This document shows positions 1 to 11,697 of a DNA stretch of 64,000 bases, piece after piece. The DNA comes from Lysobacter sp. (GTDB lineage Bacteria > Pseudomonadota > Gammaproteobacteria > Xanthomonadales > Xanthomonadaceae). Below the pieces are notes generated by a model, which was not told the origin of the DNA, ran no database searches, and was given only the letters and a program-made list of their open reading frames with translations. Both the position numbers and the translations under genes were made by a program. The stretch is taken from positions 1-64,000 of the forward strand of contig JAHCAU010000003.1 in NCBI GenBank assembly GCA_019634715.1. Direction: 5' to 3'. The stretch's first letter is position 1, and every line of letters begins with the position of its first letter.

Positions 1-735
1 ATTGGAGCTTTCGTGCCGCGCGGCCGGAAATTGTGTTTCGAACCGTTGGAAGCTGACGCCGGCTCCCAGAAACAACCCGGGAAGAACTTCCACTTGAACC
101 CGCGGTTGAACATGCAGTCGCGTCCGGTAGATTCCGGGAACTTCGTCGTTATCCTGCTCAGCCAATGCCGTCTGCACCGCCGGGTTCCATTGCGCGCGGA
201 AGCTCTCAACGACAAACCCGCCGCGAAACCTGCCGCCGGCGGCAACTCGCGAATAGCCGCCCCGGAATCCGGAGAAGCGCTCCAGCAGTTCGTCGTTATC
301 CGTCAGGATCCCGAAGTAGGCGCGATGATCCTGATTGCCTACATCGCCCACCGCGCCGAACGTGAAGTTCTGTTTGGAGTGATACGCAAGCCGGGGTTGC
401 ACCACGAAATCGGGGTTCTTGCGGATGATCTCGTAAATGACGCGCAGGCTCTCCGGCTTGGCGCCCTTCGTCACCTTTTGTAAAACCTGATAGCCCCGGA
501 GTTCCTTCTTGATGCGATTGGTGAGACGGTCGATGGATTCCTGGCTGAATTTGACGCCCACGATGCTCCGGATGTCGTCCTTGAGAGGATGGCTGAGCTT
601 CGACTCGGCCTTCGGGGGAATCTCAACGGATTCGACAGTGTAACGTGAGTTGACGTTCGGGTCCGGATCCTGGTTGCACTGAGCGAACGGGGCGAACAAG
701 GGGAGGATGGCCAGGATGCTGAGTACCACGTGCAT
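1..735 (-). CDS. Outer-membrane POTRA/barrel-like protein, partial
   Basis: The frame is open from an ATG at 735 to the window edge (245 codons, no stop), so the 3' end is missing. It starts with a short hydrophobic signal-like stretch ending near FAPFAQC, followed by a region resembling a POTRA domain of BamA/TamA-like proteins (SVEIPPK..., with LTNRIKKEL and YQVLQKVTKG), then alternating polar and hydrophobic segments typical of an outer-membrane barrel. Codon use matches the Acidobacteriota-like aromatic cluster next to it rather than the high-GC remainder of the window. The family call is inferred from general pattern only; it could be another surface protein. Confidence 0.5.
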   Translation of the reverse strand, partial: MHVVLSILAILPLFAPFAQCNQDPDPNVNSRYTVESVEIPPKAESKLSHPLKDDIRSIVGVKFSQESIDRLTNRIKKELRGYQVLQKVTKGAKPESLRVIYEIIRKNPDFVVQPRLAYHSKQNFTFGAVGDVGNQDHRAYFGILTDNDELLERFSGFRGGYSRVAAGGRFRGGFVVESFRAQWNPAVQTALAEQDNDEVPGIYRTRLHVQPRVQVEVLPGLFLGAGVSFQRFETQFPAARHESSN

Positions 736-841
736 GCTCAGCTACAATGCACACCACTGGCCAAACAGAAAACTACTGATTTAACTGCACTTACGTGAAC
801 CGCAGGCGTGCCGTGCGTTCACAGGTGTGCACACGTGCGTT

Positions 842-1552
842 CTATCCTGCGGCCGCACGCATCCGCGGCACTTCCGCCGCCTCCCGCAAACTGCTGGGAT
901 TGGCAATCACCATCTTGCGGCGGCCGAGGCTGACCAACCCCCTTCGCGCCAAGCTGTTCAGCGTGCTGGAAGTCGTCTCGCGGGTGGCCCCGACAAGACT
1001 CGCAATTTCGCCCTGGGAAAACTGCACGGAGTGCCCGCCCTCCTCCTCGACTGTACCCATTACTTCCGCTAAATCAGCCAGATACAGCAAAATGCGCTGT
1101 TCCACGTCGCGCATCAGCAGCAGCTCAATCTTCTGTTCCAGGCCCTGTTCGCGCTTGGCCAGCAATTCCGCCAGCATCCGCCACATCTCGGGTTTGGCAT
1201 TGCAGAAGCGGGCGAAGAGTTCCTTCGGAATGACGTACACCGAACCTTCCTGCAAGATTTCGGCACTGGCCTGACGCGGACCGCCTACCAGTAGGGCGTC
1301 CTCGCCGAAGATCTCTCCGGCCTTTACCAGCGTGAGCAGGACTTCCTTGTTGTCCGGCCCTCGCTTGATGATCTTCACAATGCCCGATTCAAGATAGAAA
1401 ACCGTATCGGCGGCACTCCCCGCCGAATACAGGATCGTGAAACGCCTGCATTGTGGAATCCGAGTCACTCCCGGATTCGCAAGCAATTCGGCCCGAAGTA
1501 CGCCGGCAAACACTTCGGACGGATTTGAGGATACTGAAATATTGGGTTCCAT
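842..1552 (-). CDS. Crp/Fnr-family transcriptional regulator
   Basis: The protein has an N-terminal cyclic-nucleotide-binding-type beta roll (about residues 15-125, with FYLESGIVKIIKRG and GEIFGEDALLVGG) and a C-terminal winged helix (about 170-230, with FSQGEIASLVGATRETTSSTLNSL), the standard Crp/Fnr layout. I see no Fnr-type cysteine cluster, so it is probably not an iron-sulfur oxygen sensor. I place the start at 1552 because AAGG lies nine bases upstream; an in-frame ATG at 1600 has a poorly spaced Shine-Dalgarno. It lies downstream of tyrA on the same strand. Its ligand and targets are unknown. Confidence 0.85.
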   Translation of the reverse strand: MEPNISVSSNPSEVFAGVLRAELLANPGVTRIPQCRRFTILYSAGSAADTVFYLESGIVKIIKRGPDNKEVLLTLVKAGEIFGEDALLVGGPRQASAEILQEGSVYVIPKELFARFCNAKPEMWRMLAELLAKREQGLEQKIELLLMRDVEQRILLYLADLAEVMGTVEEEGGHSVQFSQGEIASLVGATRETTSSTLNSLARRGLVSLGRRKMVIANPSSLREAAEVPRMRAAAG

Positions 1553-1626
1553 CGTGCAAACCTTGCTTAGCCAACCATTGGCAAGGTCATCATATCGCAC
1601 AAAAGAACTTTCCTACAAATTTTTTC

Positions 1627-2478
1627 TTACGTCTTGTCAATAAAATCAAAATCGGTTCGCAGCCCCCTCGCCAGACTCTCTCCAGTCGCGAAGAATCGCT
1701 CCATTTCAGGAGTGCCGAGTGAAGCTCTAAGTTGCTGTAAAACCGAGATATAGTCATCGAGAGCAGGACCGATATGGGCCCTGTTCGTAACAAGTATGTC
1801 CTTCCATACAGTATAAGAACTCATCGCTAATCGGGTCATGTCTATAAGTCCTGGACCTGCCGCCTTTTTGGTACCATTTACCCCAGAAACGGTTACCGCT
1901 AAGGCCGTCGATGCCAACTGCGGCACATGCGAATAGTACGCAATGATGCTGTCGTGCTGTTCGGCAGTCAGCTCAAAGACTAGGCACTCAAAGCGAGCCA
2001 GAAAATCCCGAAACGACGAAAGATGGCCGCGCGGATTGCCAGATGTCGGAGTGAGGATGTAGGACCGATTACGGAACAGACCCGCTTCCGCCGACTCCAC
2101 CCCTCGTGATTCCTTCCCGGCCATCGGGTGCCCCCCCAGGAACGCGCCCGGAGGCAGGTGCGCCTCCGCAGCTCGCACGATTTCCACCTTGGTGCTACCA
2201 GCGTCCGTGACAACGGCGTCCGGTCCCAGCCAAGGCCCAATCTGCGGAATCACCTCCAGGATCTGGGAGATGGGTTGCGCCAGGTACACCAGGTCGGCAC
2301 GGCGGATGCCCTCTTCCAGGCCGATGCCCTCGTTGATGACACCGAGCCGCAGGGCGGTCTCCAGAGTCCGCGGCGAACTGACCCCCAGAATCCGGCCGGT
2401 GAATCCGGCCTCGCGCAGCGCCAACGCAAACGATCCGCCGATCAGTCCGACCCCAACAACGGTGACGGTTTGCAGCAT
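1627..2478 (-). CDS. tyrA: Prephenate dehydrogenase
   Basis: Converts prephenate to 4-hydroxyphenylpyruvate with NAD(P), the tyrosine branch after chorismate. The N-terminus has the Rossmann dinucleotide fold signature GVGLIGGS (residues 8-15), and the middle carries the GGHPMAGKE motif that includes the family's conserved histidine, plus the helical dimerisation half. At 283 residues it is a monofunctional TyrA without a fused chorismate mutase or a clear ACT domain. It starts 2 bp after the end of the DAHP synthase gene, so it is probably translated from the same transcript. Confidence 0.92.
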   Translation of the reverse strand: MLQTVTVVGVGLIGGSFALALREAGFTGRILGVSSPRTLETALRLGVINEGIGLEEGIRRADLVYLAQPISQILEVIPQIGPWLGPDAVVTDAGSTKVEIVRAAEAHLPPGAFLGGHPMAGKESRGVESAEAGLFRNRSYILTPTSGNPRGHLSSFRDFLARFECLVFELTAEQHDSIIAYYSHVPQLASTALAVTVSGVNGTKKAAGPGLIDMTRLAMSSYTVWKDILVTNRAHIGPALDDYISVLQQLRASLGTPEMERFFATGESLARGLRTDFDFIDKT

Positions 2479-2480
2479 GC

Positions 2481-3494
2481 CTAAATCTCGCGGTCCACGG
2501 CCGAGGCGATCATGCGCAGTTGACGCATCATCTCGCTGAACTGGTCGGGAAACAACGATTGTGCTCCGTCACTCAACGCCTTGTCGGGAGTGGGATGCAT
2601 TTCCACCAGAATGCCGTCAGCGCCCGCCGCAACGGCGGCTCGCGCCATGGGGATGACTTTGTCCCGGCGGCCCGTACCGTGCGAAGGATCCGCCATCATC
2701 GGCAGGTGGCTCAGTTTTTTCACCACCGGAATGGCAGAGATATCCATGGTATTGCGCGTGTAGCTTTCGAACGTGCGAATGCCGCGCTCGCAGAGGATGA
2801 CGTTGTAGTTGCCTCCCGATAACAGGTATTCGGCCGACAACAGCAGTTCCTCAATGGTGGCGGAGATGCCGCGCTTCAGCAGAACCGGAATCCGCGATTT
2901 GCCTAGTTCCTTCAGCAGATTGAAATTCTGCATATTCCGCGCGCCCACCTGAAAGAGATCCACGTACTCCGACATCATCGGGATCTGCGTGTGATCCATC
3001 ACTTCGCTCACCACGAACAGATTGTTGCGGTCGGCCGCCTCCCGCATCATGCGCAATCCGTCTTCGCCCAAACCCTGGAAGCTGTAAGGAGAGGAACGCG
3101 GCTTGAACGCGCCGCCGCGCAGCCCCCGTGCGCCCGCCTTGGCCACCATCTCCGCCGATTGCTCAATCTGATCACGATTCTCCACGCTGCAAGGCCCGCC
3201 CACGACGACGACGCTCCGCCCGCCAATCTCCACCCCGCGCACGGTGAACTTCGTCCCTGAGGGCTTGAAATTGCGGCTGGCGAGCTTATAGGGCGAAATG
3301 ATGCGGTGGCATTCCTTGACACCCTCCATCAGTTCCAGATCGCGCGGGTCGATGTCTTCCTTCGGGCCGACACAGCCCAGCACGGTATGCACCACCCCGG
3401 TGGAGCGATGTACGGTGAACCCGTTGGTGACCAGCTTGTCGATGACGTGCTGGATGCTCAGTTCCGACGCGCCTTCTTCCATCACAACGAACAT
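2481..3494 (-). CDS. aroF: 3-deoxy-7-phosphoheptulonate synthase (DAHP synthase)
   Basis: Catalyses the first shikimate-pathway step, condensing phosphoenolpyruvate and erythrose 4-phosphate. Residues 1-70 form a ferredoxin-like/ACT-like regulatory domain of the Thermotoga type I-beta kind; the catalytic barrel follows, with VVGGPCSVE (metal-binding Cys), FKPRSSPYSFQG, and ADPSHGTGRR near the C-terminus. Length (337 residues) fits this group. It follows the chorismate mutase gene by 2 bp. Fusion or pairing of this enzyme type with chorismate mutase is known to give prephenate or chorismate feedback in Bacillus and Thermotoga; here the two are separate genes. Confidence 0.93.
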   Translation of the reverse strand: MFVVMEEGASELSIQHVIDKLVTNGFTVHRSTGVVHTVLGCVGPKEDIDPRDLELMEGVKECHRIISPYKLASRNFKPSGTKFTVRGVEIGGRSVVVVGGPCSVENRDQIEQSAEMVAKAGARGLRGGAFKPRSSPYSFQGLGEDGLRMMREAADRNNLFVVSEVMDHTQIPMMSEYVDLFQVGARNMQNFNLLKELGKSRIPVLLKRGISATIEELLLSAEYLLSGGNYNVILCERGIRTFESYTRNTMDISAIPVVKKLSHLPMMADPSHGTGRRDKVIPMARAAVAAGADGILVEMHPTPDKALSDGAQSLFPDQFSEMMRQLRMIASAVDREI

Positions 3495-3496
3495 GG

Positions 3497-3811
3497 CTAG
3501 GATTCCTTTTCCTGACTCTTGGCGGCCTGCATGCGCATGCGCTGGAGGGTGCGCATTTCATCGATGATGCGCTCGAAGACGCGTTTGACGGCGTCGGAAG
3601 GCATCGGGCCGGGGTTGTTTTCGGTGACGTTGCGGAACACGTCGTCTTCGCGCTTCGGTTCATAGACCGGCATGGTCATCTGCTGCTTCACGCGGCCGAT
3701 GTGTTCCACCACGCTGGCGCGTTCATTCAAGCAGGCGACAATGCGGCGGTCGATTTCATCAATCGCCCGCCGGTGCTGGGCAAGCAGTTGTGCCGCTTCT
3801 TCCTGCGTCAC
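3497..3811 (-). CDS. Chorismate mutase, AroQ class
   Basis: A 104-residue all-helical AroQ-type chorismate mutase converting chorismate to prephenate. The first helix carries the expected pattern (HRRAIDEIDRRIVACLNERA), followed by IGRVK and a C-terminal helix with VFERIIDEMRTLQ. There is no signal peptide and no fused dehydratase or dehydrogenase. Its ATG overlaps the trpA stop by 4 bp (ATGA), indicating translational coupling, and the DAHP synthase gene follows directly. The order trpB-trpA-aroQ-aroF-tyrA makes one aromatic amino-acid operon. Confidence 0.88.
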   Translation of the reverse strand: MTQEEAAQLLAQHRRAIDEIDRRIVACLNERASVVEHIGRVKQQMTMPVYEPKREDDVFRNVTENNPGPMPSDAVKRVFERIIDEMRTLQRMRMQAAKSQEKES

Positions 3812-4600
3812 GCCGCCACTCCATGGAGGGCGGTGGACAGGCTGCGGGCAAAGGCTTCCAGCTTGGCTTCGAGATCGGCGCTGTGCAGATTCTGTTCCAC
3901 CACGCGCACGAAGGCGCTGCCGACCACGACGCCGTCGGCCAGCCTGCCTACTTCGGCGGCCTGCTCCGGCGTGGAGATTCCGAAGCCCACGGCCAGCGGT
4001 TCATCGGTGACTTGGCGCATGTTGCGCACCAGCGTTTCGAGCGACGATTCGATGTTCTGCCGCTCGCCGGTCACTCCCGTGCGCGAGACCAGGTACACGA
4101 ATCCCGTCGAATACTTCGCCACTAGTTCCAGGCGGCGCTGCGGACTGGTCGGCGAGGCCAGAAACACAGTGTCCAGCCCCGCGGCACGGATGGATGCCAC
4201 CGTTCTGTCCGCTTCTTCCACACTCAGATCGGTGAGCAGGCATCCGTCGATGCCGCGCCGTTTCGCTTCGCGCGCCAGCGTGTCCACCCCGTACCTCAAA
4301 ATCGGATTGAGATAAGAGAAAAGCAGCAGCGGAATCTCCGAACGGGTGCGGATTTGTTCGGCAATCTCCAGCACACTGGCCACGGAGGTGCCGGCGGCCA
4401 GCGCGCGCTCGGAAGCGGATTGAATTACCGGGCCGTCGGCGATGGGGTCGGAGAACGGTACCCCTAGCTCCACCAGATCCACTCCGCCGCGTTCGAGCGC
4501 GGCCACCAGGTCCACCGTACGGTCAGGCGAAGGGTCGCCGGCGGTAATGTAGGCAATCAGGGCCGGGCGTTTCTGTTCGCGCAATCGCTGAAACAGGGCT

Positions 4601-4611
<11 letters not shown>
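3808..4611 (-). CDS. trpA: Tryptophan synthase alpha subunit
   Basis: Cleaves indole-3-glycerol phosphate to indole, which is channelled to TrpB. The 267-residue protein has the (beta/alpha)8 barrel with the catalytic Glu and Asp in [15 protein letters not shown] and the C-terminal phosphate-binding stretch [10 protein letters not shown] choose the ATG at 4611 ([10 protein letters not shown]), which overlaps the end of trpB; the open frame continues further upstream inside trpB but that part is not TrpA-like. It lies wholly on the Acidobacteriota-like side of the compositional switch. Confidence 0.93.
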
Positions 4612-5848
<1,237 letters not shown>

Positions 5849-5956
5849 GGGAGCGTCCGCCGGGATGCCGATGGTTTGGCTGATGCCTTACTTTAGCGCA
5901 CGTATGGCAGGTGTATAAGCTATAAAATCAGCGCAACCTGTCAGGAAAACTCACGC
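5849..5956. promoter_or_regulatory. Divergent trpB / lysR promoter region
   Basis: This 108-bp gap separates minus-strand trpB from plus-strand lysR, the usual place for a LysR-type regulator to bind and control both genes. It holds an AT-rich patch (5914-5928, GTATAAGCTATAAAA) in otherwise GC-rich DNA, suitable for -10 elements on both strands, and a spaced inverted repeat GGCAGGT...ACCTGTC around it. In Pseudomonas, TrpI activates trpBA from a comparable position. Exact operator and start sites are not defined by the sequence alone. Confidence 0.4.
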
Positions 5957-6847
5957 ATGCGCCACGACCTGCCGCCGCTGAACGCCCTGCGCGCCTTCGA
6001 GGCCGTGGCCCGGCTCGACAGCGTGAGCCGCGCTGCCGGGGAGCTGCATGTCACCCATGGCGCGGTGAGCCGGCAGCTGCGGCAGCTGGAGGAGGCGCTG
6101 GGCGCGGCGCTGTTCGTCCGCGAGGGGCGCGGGCTGGCGCTCACCCCATTGGGCCGCCGGCTGCACGCCGCCGCCAGCGACGCCTTCGAGCCGCTGCGCG
6201 CGACCTGGGCGGAACTGCGGCGCGGGCCACAGCAGGCGCCGCTGGTGCTGGGCTGCCCGGGCAGCATCCTCGCGCGCTGGATGATCCCCCGCCTCGACCG
6301 GCTCGCCCGCGAGCGCCCCGACCTGCAGTTGCACCTGTCCGCGAACGAGACCCGGCCGGACACGCAGCTCGCCGGCCTGGACGCGGCGCTGATGATCGCC
6401 ACCCCGCCCTTCCCGTCGGACTGGCAGGTGCATGCGCTGGCCACCGAGCGGATCGGCCCGGTGCTCAGCCCGCGCTGGCCGGGCGCCGAGACCCTGGTCG
6501 GCGCCCCGCCCCGGGCGCTGGCCGACCACGCGCTGCTGCAGACCGCCTCGCGCCCGCAGGCCTGGCGGGAATGGGCGACGCGCATCGACCTCGATCCGGA
6601 CACGTTGCGCATGGGCACGCGCTTCGATCGTCTGTACTACCTGCTGGAAGCCGCCGCCGCCGGCCTCGGCATCGCGATCGCCCCGGAACCGCTGGTCGCC
6701 GAGGACATCGCCAGCGGCCGCCTGATCGCGCCCTGGGGTTTCGTCGACACCGACGCGCAGTGGGTGCTCTGCGCCTCGAAGCGCAGCGCGAACCCGAGGA
6801 TCGGGCAGTTGGCGGAGTGGTTGCGGCAGGCGCTTGGCTCTTCGTAG
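5957..6847 (+). CDS. LysR-family regulator, GcvA/TrpI-like
   Basis: A 296-residue LysR protein: an N-terminal winged helix (residues 5-65, LNALRAFEAVARLDSVSRAA then HVTHGAVSRQLRQLE) and a substrate-binding domain (about 90-290). The sequence type (GcvA/AmpR/TrpI group) and its divergent position next to trpB suggest control of tryptophan synthase, possibly with indole glycerol phosphate as inducer as for Pseudomonas TrpI. That role is inferred from position. The ORF ends at a REP cluster that separates it from convergent trpF. Confidence 0.88.
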   Translation: MRHDLPPLNALRAFEAVARLDSVSRAAGELHVTHGAVSRQLRQLEEALGAALFVREGRGLALTPLGRRLHAAASDAFEPLRATWAELRRGPQQAPLVLGCPGSILARWMIPRLDRLARERPDLQLHLSANETRPDTQLAGLDAALMIATPPFPSDWQVHALATERIGPVLSPRWPGAETLVGAPPRALADHALLQTASRPQAWREWATRIDLDPDTLRMGTRFDRLYYLLEAAAAGLGIAIAPEPLVAEDIASGRLIAPWGFVDTDAQWVLCASKRSANPRIGQLAEWLRQALGSS

Positions 6848-6956
6848 GAGCGGCTTCAGCCGCGAGCTTGTCCTGAAGCCGAGGTACATCGGAACGTTGC
6901 ACGCGGAGAGCCAAGAGCTCGGGCCTGAAGGCCCTCCTACAAGGTCCTCCTACGAA
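6844..6956. repeat. REP-type palindromes (GTAGGAGCGGCTTCAGCC type)
   Basis: Two imperfect palindromic units lie between the convergent lysR and trpF ends. The first starts GTAGGAGCGGCTTCAGCCGC; the second, in the other orientation, reads GGGCCTGAAGGCCCTCCTAC, with a further TCCTCCTACGAAG. Related units occur at 21429-21508. Such GTAGGAG-headed hairpins are common in Lysobacteraceae and pseudomonads and can act as transcript-end stabilisers between convergent genes. Confidence 0.75.
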
Positions 6957-7630
6957 GCGTCGTGCGCCACAACCGATCCGGCAGCATCCGCGCGCCGCAC
7001 CTCTTCGACGAACCGCCGCATCTTCGCTGCGTCCTTCTCGCCGGGCGCGGATTCGATGCCGCTGGACACGTCCACGCCCCAGCAGTCGGTGGCGCGGATC
7101 GCGTCGAAGACGTTCTCCGGATGCAGGCCGCCGGCGAGCAGCCAGGGGCGCGGGCAGTCGCGGGGAAGGCGTGACCAGTCGAAGGCGTGGCCACTGCCGC
7201 CGGCCTGCCCGGCGGCGTGGCTGTCGAACAAAAAGCCGGTCGCGCGCGGGTAGCGCGCGCCGAGGTCGTCGGCGCGGGCGCCCTCGCCGCCCATCGCGAC
7301 GGCCTTGAGGTACGGCAGGCCGAACGATGCGCAGAAAGCGTCGTCCTCGTCGCCGTGGAACTGCAGGATCGTGGGGCGAGCGATGTCGATCACCTCGCGC
7401 ACCGCCGCCGCGTCGTTGTCCATGAACAGCGCGACGCCAGCGACGAAGGGATCGAGCGCATCGCGCAGCGGCGCGGCCTGCGCCGGCGAAACGCGGCGCT
7501 TGCTGCGTTCGGCGAACACGAAGCCGACGGCATCGACGCCGAGCGCGCAGGCGACGGCGACATCCTCGGCGCGGGTCAGGCCGCAGAACTTGATGCGCGT
7601 GCGGCGCGGCAGACGATCGGCGTCAGGCAT
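6950..7630 (-). CDS. trpF: Phosphoribosylanthranilate isomerase
   Basis: Converts phosphoribosylanthranilate to carboxyphenylaminodeoxyribulose phosphate in tryptophan synthesis. The 226-residue barrel opens with the typical [12 protein letters not shown] (catalytic Cys in KFCG) and has [23 protein letters not shown], and [10 protein letters not shown] followed by [11 protein letters not shown] (phosphate site and catalytic Asp). Its start overlaps the truA stop by 8 bp, so the two are coupled. The neighbourhood fimV-truA-trpF-trpB is the usual one in Xanthomonadaceae. Confidence 0.94.
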   Translation of the reverse strand: MPDADRLPRRTRIKFCGLTRAEDVAVACALGVDAVGFVFAERSKRRVSPAQAAPLRDALDPFVAGVALFMDNDAAAVREVIDIARPTILQFHGDEDDAFCASFGLPYLKAVAMGGEGARADDLGARYPRATGFLFDSHAAGQAGGSGHAFDWSRLPRDCPRPWLLAGGLHPENVFDAIRATDCWGVDVSSGIESAPGEKDAAKMRRFVEEVRRADAAGSVVAHDAS

Positions 7631-8429
7631 CGAACAGTACCTCGTCGGGCAAGGGCCATTCGCGCGGATAGCGCGGGCCGACGAACACCAGGCCCTGCGC
7701 CGGCGCGGTCGGCCCGGCCTGCGTGCGGTCGCGGCTGTCCAGCACCTCGGCGATCCACGCTTCCGGGCGCAATCCCGCGCCCACTTCGAGCAGCGAGCCG
7801 ACCATGTTGCGCACCTGGTGGTGCAGGAAGGCGTTGGCCTGCACGGTGAAGGTGACGATGTCGCCGTCGCGGGTCACGTCCAGCCGCTGCAGGTCCCGGC
7901 GCGCGTGCGCGGCCTGGCAATGCACGGTGCGGAAGGCTTCGAAATCGCGTTCGCCCAGCAACTGCTGCGCGGCGCGGTGCATCGCAGCGGCATCCAGCGG
8001 TCGGCGCTCCCAGGCGAGGCACTGGCGACCCAGCGCGGGCCGCACCTGGTGGTTGAGCAGTCGGTAGCGGTAGCGACGGGCGCGCGCCGAGAACCGGGCG
8101 CTGAAGTCGCCCGGCACCGGCACGCACCAGCGGATGCGCATCGACGGCGGCAGGCGCGAAGTGGTGCCGAGCACCCAGCCACGCGGGTCGCGATGCGCGT
8201 CGGTGTCGAAGTGCACGACCTGGCATTCGGCGTGCACGCCGGCATCGGTGCGCCCGGCGCAGATGGTTTCGATCGGGGATGCGGCGACGCTGGACAGCGC
8301 CGCTTCCAGCGTGGCCTGCAGCGTCGGCGGCGGTTCGCGGCCGGGCGGCGGGGTCTCGCCGTGCGGGGTCAGCCGCTGCCAGCCGTGGAAATCGCTGCCG
8401 TCGTATTCGACGCCGAGGGCATAACGCAT
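7623..8429 (-). CDS. truA: tRNA pseudouridine(38-40) synthase
   Basis: Modifies U38-U40 in the tRNA anticodon arm. The 268-residue protein has the N-terminal [12 protein letters not shown] and the active-site aspartate in [11 protein letters not shown], then [17 protein letters not shown] and [11 protein letters not shown] near the C-terminus, as in TruA. It is followed by overlapping trpF and preceded by fimV on the same strand. Confidence 0.95.
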   Translation of the reverse strand: MRYALGVEYDGSDFHGWQRLTPHGETPPPGREPPPTLQATLEAALSSVAASPIETICAGRTDAGVHAECQVVHFDTDAHRDPRGWVLGTTSRLPPSMRIRWCVPVPGDFSARFSARARRYRYRLLNHQVRPALGRQCLAWERRPLDAAAMHRAAQQLLGERDFEAFRTVHCQAAHARRDLQRLDVTRDGDIVTFTVQANAFLHHQVRNMVGSLLEVGAGLRPEAWIAEVLDSRDRTQAGPTAPAQGLVFVGPRYPREWPLPDEVLFDA

Positions 8430-8471
8430 CGGAACATCAACCTGTCGGGAGGCAAGGCTGCAGCCGGGCGG

Positions 8472-10406
8472 TCAGCCCAGTTCCTGCAGCAGGCGCTCGG
8501 CCTCGCGGCGCAGGTCGACCGTGGCGCCGCGTGTGGCCACTTCCTGCAGCAGTTCGCGCGCGGCATCGCGATCGCCCATGTCGATGTAGGCCAGCGCCAG
8601 GTCCAGGCGCCCCTGGCCGGGTGCGGGCACGGGCGGCGCCAGACCAGAAGGATCGTTGCCCACGGGCAATTCGGCCTGACGGGCCTCGGTCTGGGCCGGA
8701 GGATGCGCGGCGGCCGGCGTTGGCGGCGTGCGCGAAGCAGCGGAGAGCGGCGCGACCTCGACCGCACCGGAATGCCAGGTCGGCTTGGCCAGCGGCACGG
8801 GCCTGGACTTCGATGCCTCGGGCTCGGCCGGCTTGGCCATGCGGCTCCAGGCCGGTTCGGCCGGCAACGGCGCGGCGGCGTCGCCTGCCGCGTCCGCGGG
8901 ATCGGCGGTCGCGGCAGGAGTGGCCGGTTTCGGAATGGCCGCGGCCAGACGCTCGGTATCGCGGCGACGCACGGGCGGCGCCGGGGCCGGGACGACGGCC
9001 GACACGCGCCGGCGCAGGAACCACCATGTACCGATGGCGATCAGGACCAGCCCGCCGCCGATGCCGACCCACAGGCCGGCCCCGCCACCGGAGGCCTCGG
9101 CCTGGGCGGCCGCCATGCGCTGCTGCGCCGCGGCCAGCTCGCTGTCCTTCATCGCGATGAGTTCGTTCTGCTTCTTCTGCAGTTGTTCCAGCTCGGTCAG
9201 CCGGGCCTTGAGCTCCTGGACCTCGGCGTCGCGCGCCGCCAGGGTTTCCCGGGTCTGCTGCAATTCCTGTTGTCGCAACATGTCGCCCCCACCACCGGCG
9301 CTCACGCCGGATCGCGATCCCGCCTTCCTCGCGTCGTTCGCGGAAGGCGGCGTGATTTCCAGTCGCGCACCGGCCGAAGCGCGGGCGCTGCGTACGCCGG
9401 AAGCGGCCGGGGCCGCCGAAGCGTCTCCGGCAGGCGCACCGGCCACGGCCGGCGGCTGCGGCAGGGCACGACCGGCGCCGCGCCACTGCGCCGCCTGCTC
9501 GCGCACGACCAGTGCGGCTTCGTCCGGAGTGAAGCGGGCGATGCCGGCCTCGTCGGGAATGCGCAGCACCGCGCCGGCCTTCAGCCGGTTGGCATTGCCG
9601 CCGATGAAGGCATCGGGGTTCGCGCGCAGCAGCGCGACGATGGTCTGGTCGAGGCTGTAGCCGCGGCGCAGGCCACCGGCGATGCCGGCGAGGGTCTCGC
9701 CCCGGCGCACCGTGTGGGTCTGGCCATCCGCGGGCGGCAGCGGCAGCGGCGCCGCGGGCGCGACCGACGCCGAAGCCGACACCGGGGCGCTGGCCTCGGG
9801 CTGCGGGTTCAGCGGAATGGCGGTCGGCGCCTCGGCGAAGCCGGGTTTGTTCGGCTGCGTGGCCTCCGGCCGGGGGGCCAGCGGTTCCGGCGGCAGCGGC
9901 TCGGGCGCGCGAACGATGGTGCCGCTGGTCGGCGTCTCGACGGTGCCGGCGACGGTGGCGGCTTCCTCGATCGGCGGCTGGACCGGCGCGGCGGCGGTCT
10001 GCGGGGTGTCGATCAACGCGGAGTATTCGCGGACCAGGCGACCCTGCCCCCAGTTCACTTCGAGCAGGAAGGTCAGCAGCGGCTGCTGCACCGGCGCGGC
10101 GCTGGTGACGCGGATGACGGGGCGGCCGTCGGCGCTGAGCGCGACCGCGAACTGCAGGCCCGAGACGATGCCCTGTGGCGGCGCCAGGCCGATCCGGGCG
10201 AAGGTTTCCGGCGAGGCCAGGCGGGCCTGGAGCGACTCCAGCTCGGACGGATCGTTGGAGATGATCGGGATCTCGGCGAGCAGGGGCTGGTCGCGCTGCG
10301 AGATGACCTGGATCTGGCCCAGGCCGAGCGCCCACGCCGACAGCGGCGATGCGAACATCGCCACTGCAAGTACGGCACTCAGTTTGATTCGCAAGTCTTT
10401 GATCAC
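8472..10406 (-). CDS. fimV: FimV-like polar/pilus assembly protein
   Basis: FimV in Pseudomonas promotes type IV pilus assembly and polar localisation. Here the protein has a signal peptide ending SAWALG, a conserved FimV N-terminal domain (LGQIQVISQRDQPLLAEI), a periplasmic LysM domain (HTVRRGETLAGIAGG), a coiled coil (roughly 365-440), one membrane helix (GLWVGIGGGLVLIAIGTWWF), an acidic/Pro-Ala cytoplasmic linker and the short C-terminal FimV domain (LDLALAYIDMGDRDAARELLQE). I choose the GTG at 10406, preceded by GGGGGA, giving about 644 residues; an in-frame ATG lies at 10460. The upstream neighbour asd is the classic FimV context. Confidence 0.9.
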   Translation of the reverse strand: MIKDLRIKLSAVLAVAMFASPLSAWALGLGQIQVISQRDQPLLAEIPIISNDPSELESLQARLASPETFARIGLAPPQGIVSGLQFAVALSADGRPVIRVTSAAPVQQPLLTFLLEVNWGQGRLVREYSALIDTPQTAAAPVQPPIEEAATVAGTVETPTSGTIVRAPEPLPPEPLAPRPEATQPNKPGFAEAPTAIPLNPQPEASAPVSASASVAPAAPLPLPPADGQTHTVRRGETLAGIAGGLRRGYSLDQTIVALLRANPDAFIGGNANRLKAGAVLRIPDEAGIARFTPDEAALVVREQAAQWRGAGRALPQPPAVAGAPAGDASAAPAASGVRSARASAGARLEITPPSANDARKAGSRSGVSAGGGGDMLRQQELQQTRETLAARDAEVQELKARLTELEQLQKKQNELIAMKDSELAAAQQRMAAAQAEASGGGAGLWVGIGGGLVLIAIGTWWFLRRRVSAVVPAPAPPVRRRDTERLAAAIPKPATPAATADPADAAGDAAAPLPAEPAWSRMAKPAEPEASKSRPVPLAKPTWHSGAVEVAPLSAASRTPPTPAAAHPPAQTEARQAELPVGNDPSGLAPPVPAPGQGRLDLALAYIDMGDRDAARELLQEVATRGATVDLRREAERLLQELG

Positions 10407-10485
10407 ACTTGTCCCCCGCGACACAGCGGAGACTGTAGCCGGCCGTCGAAGGCTCCGCAACGGCCAGCCCTGCGCAGCGGACGGC

Positions 10486-11502
<1,017 letters not shown>

Positions 11503-11529
11503 GGGTCTGTTTTGCCTGATGTGTTGTGC

Positions 11530-11619
11530 GTAGGAGCGACGCAAGTCGCGACGATGCATGCGCCTGCAGGATCGACCTGCGTTGCATCGGGAGTGGGTCG
11601 CGACTTGCGTCGCTCCTAC
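11530..11619. repeat. Perfect 23-bp inverted repeat (REP pair) between aroC and asd
   Basis: The left arm at 11530-11552 begins GTAGGAGCGACGCAAGTCGC and the right arm at 11597-11619 is its exact reverse complement, 44 bp apart. The core GCGACGCAAGTCGC is itself palindromic, so each arm also folds alone. It lies between aroC and asd, both on the minus strand, and could form a large hairpin in the mRNA. It belongs to the GTAGGAG-headed class seen elsewhere in the window but with a different stem. Confidence 0.85.
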
Positions 11620-11697
11620 AAAAAAATTCGGGGTGTATGCGTTGCGGTTGCCGCTGCGACGCGTCGCTGCCCGTGAGGGCGAACCGGCGGCGCGCCG

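Noticed and set aside
6844..6956. REP clusters as marks of a nearby RAYT (REP-associated transposase)
   Set aside because: No Y1-transposase (HUH plus Tyr) gene is found in the window.
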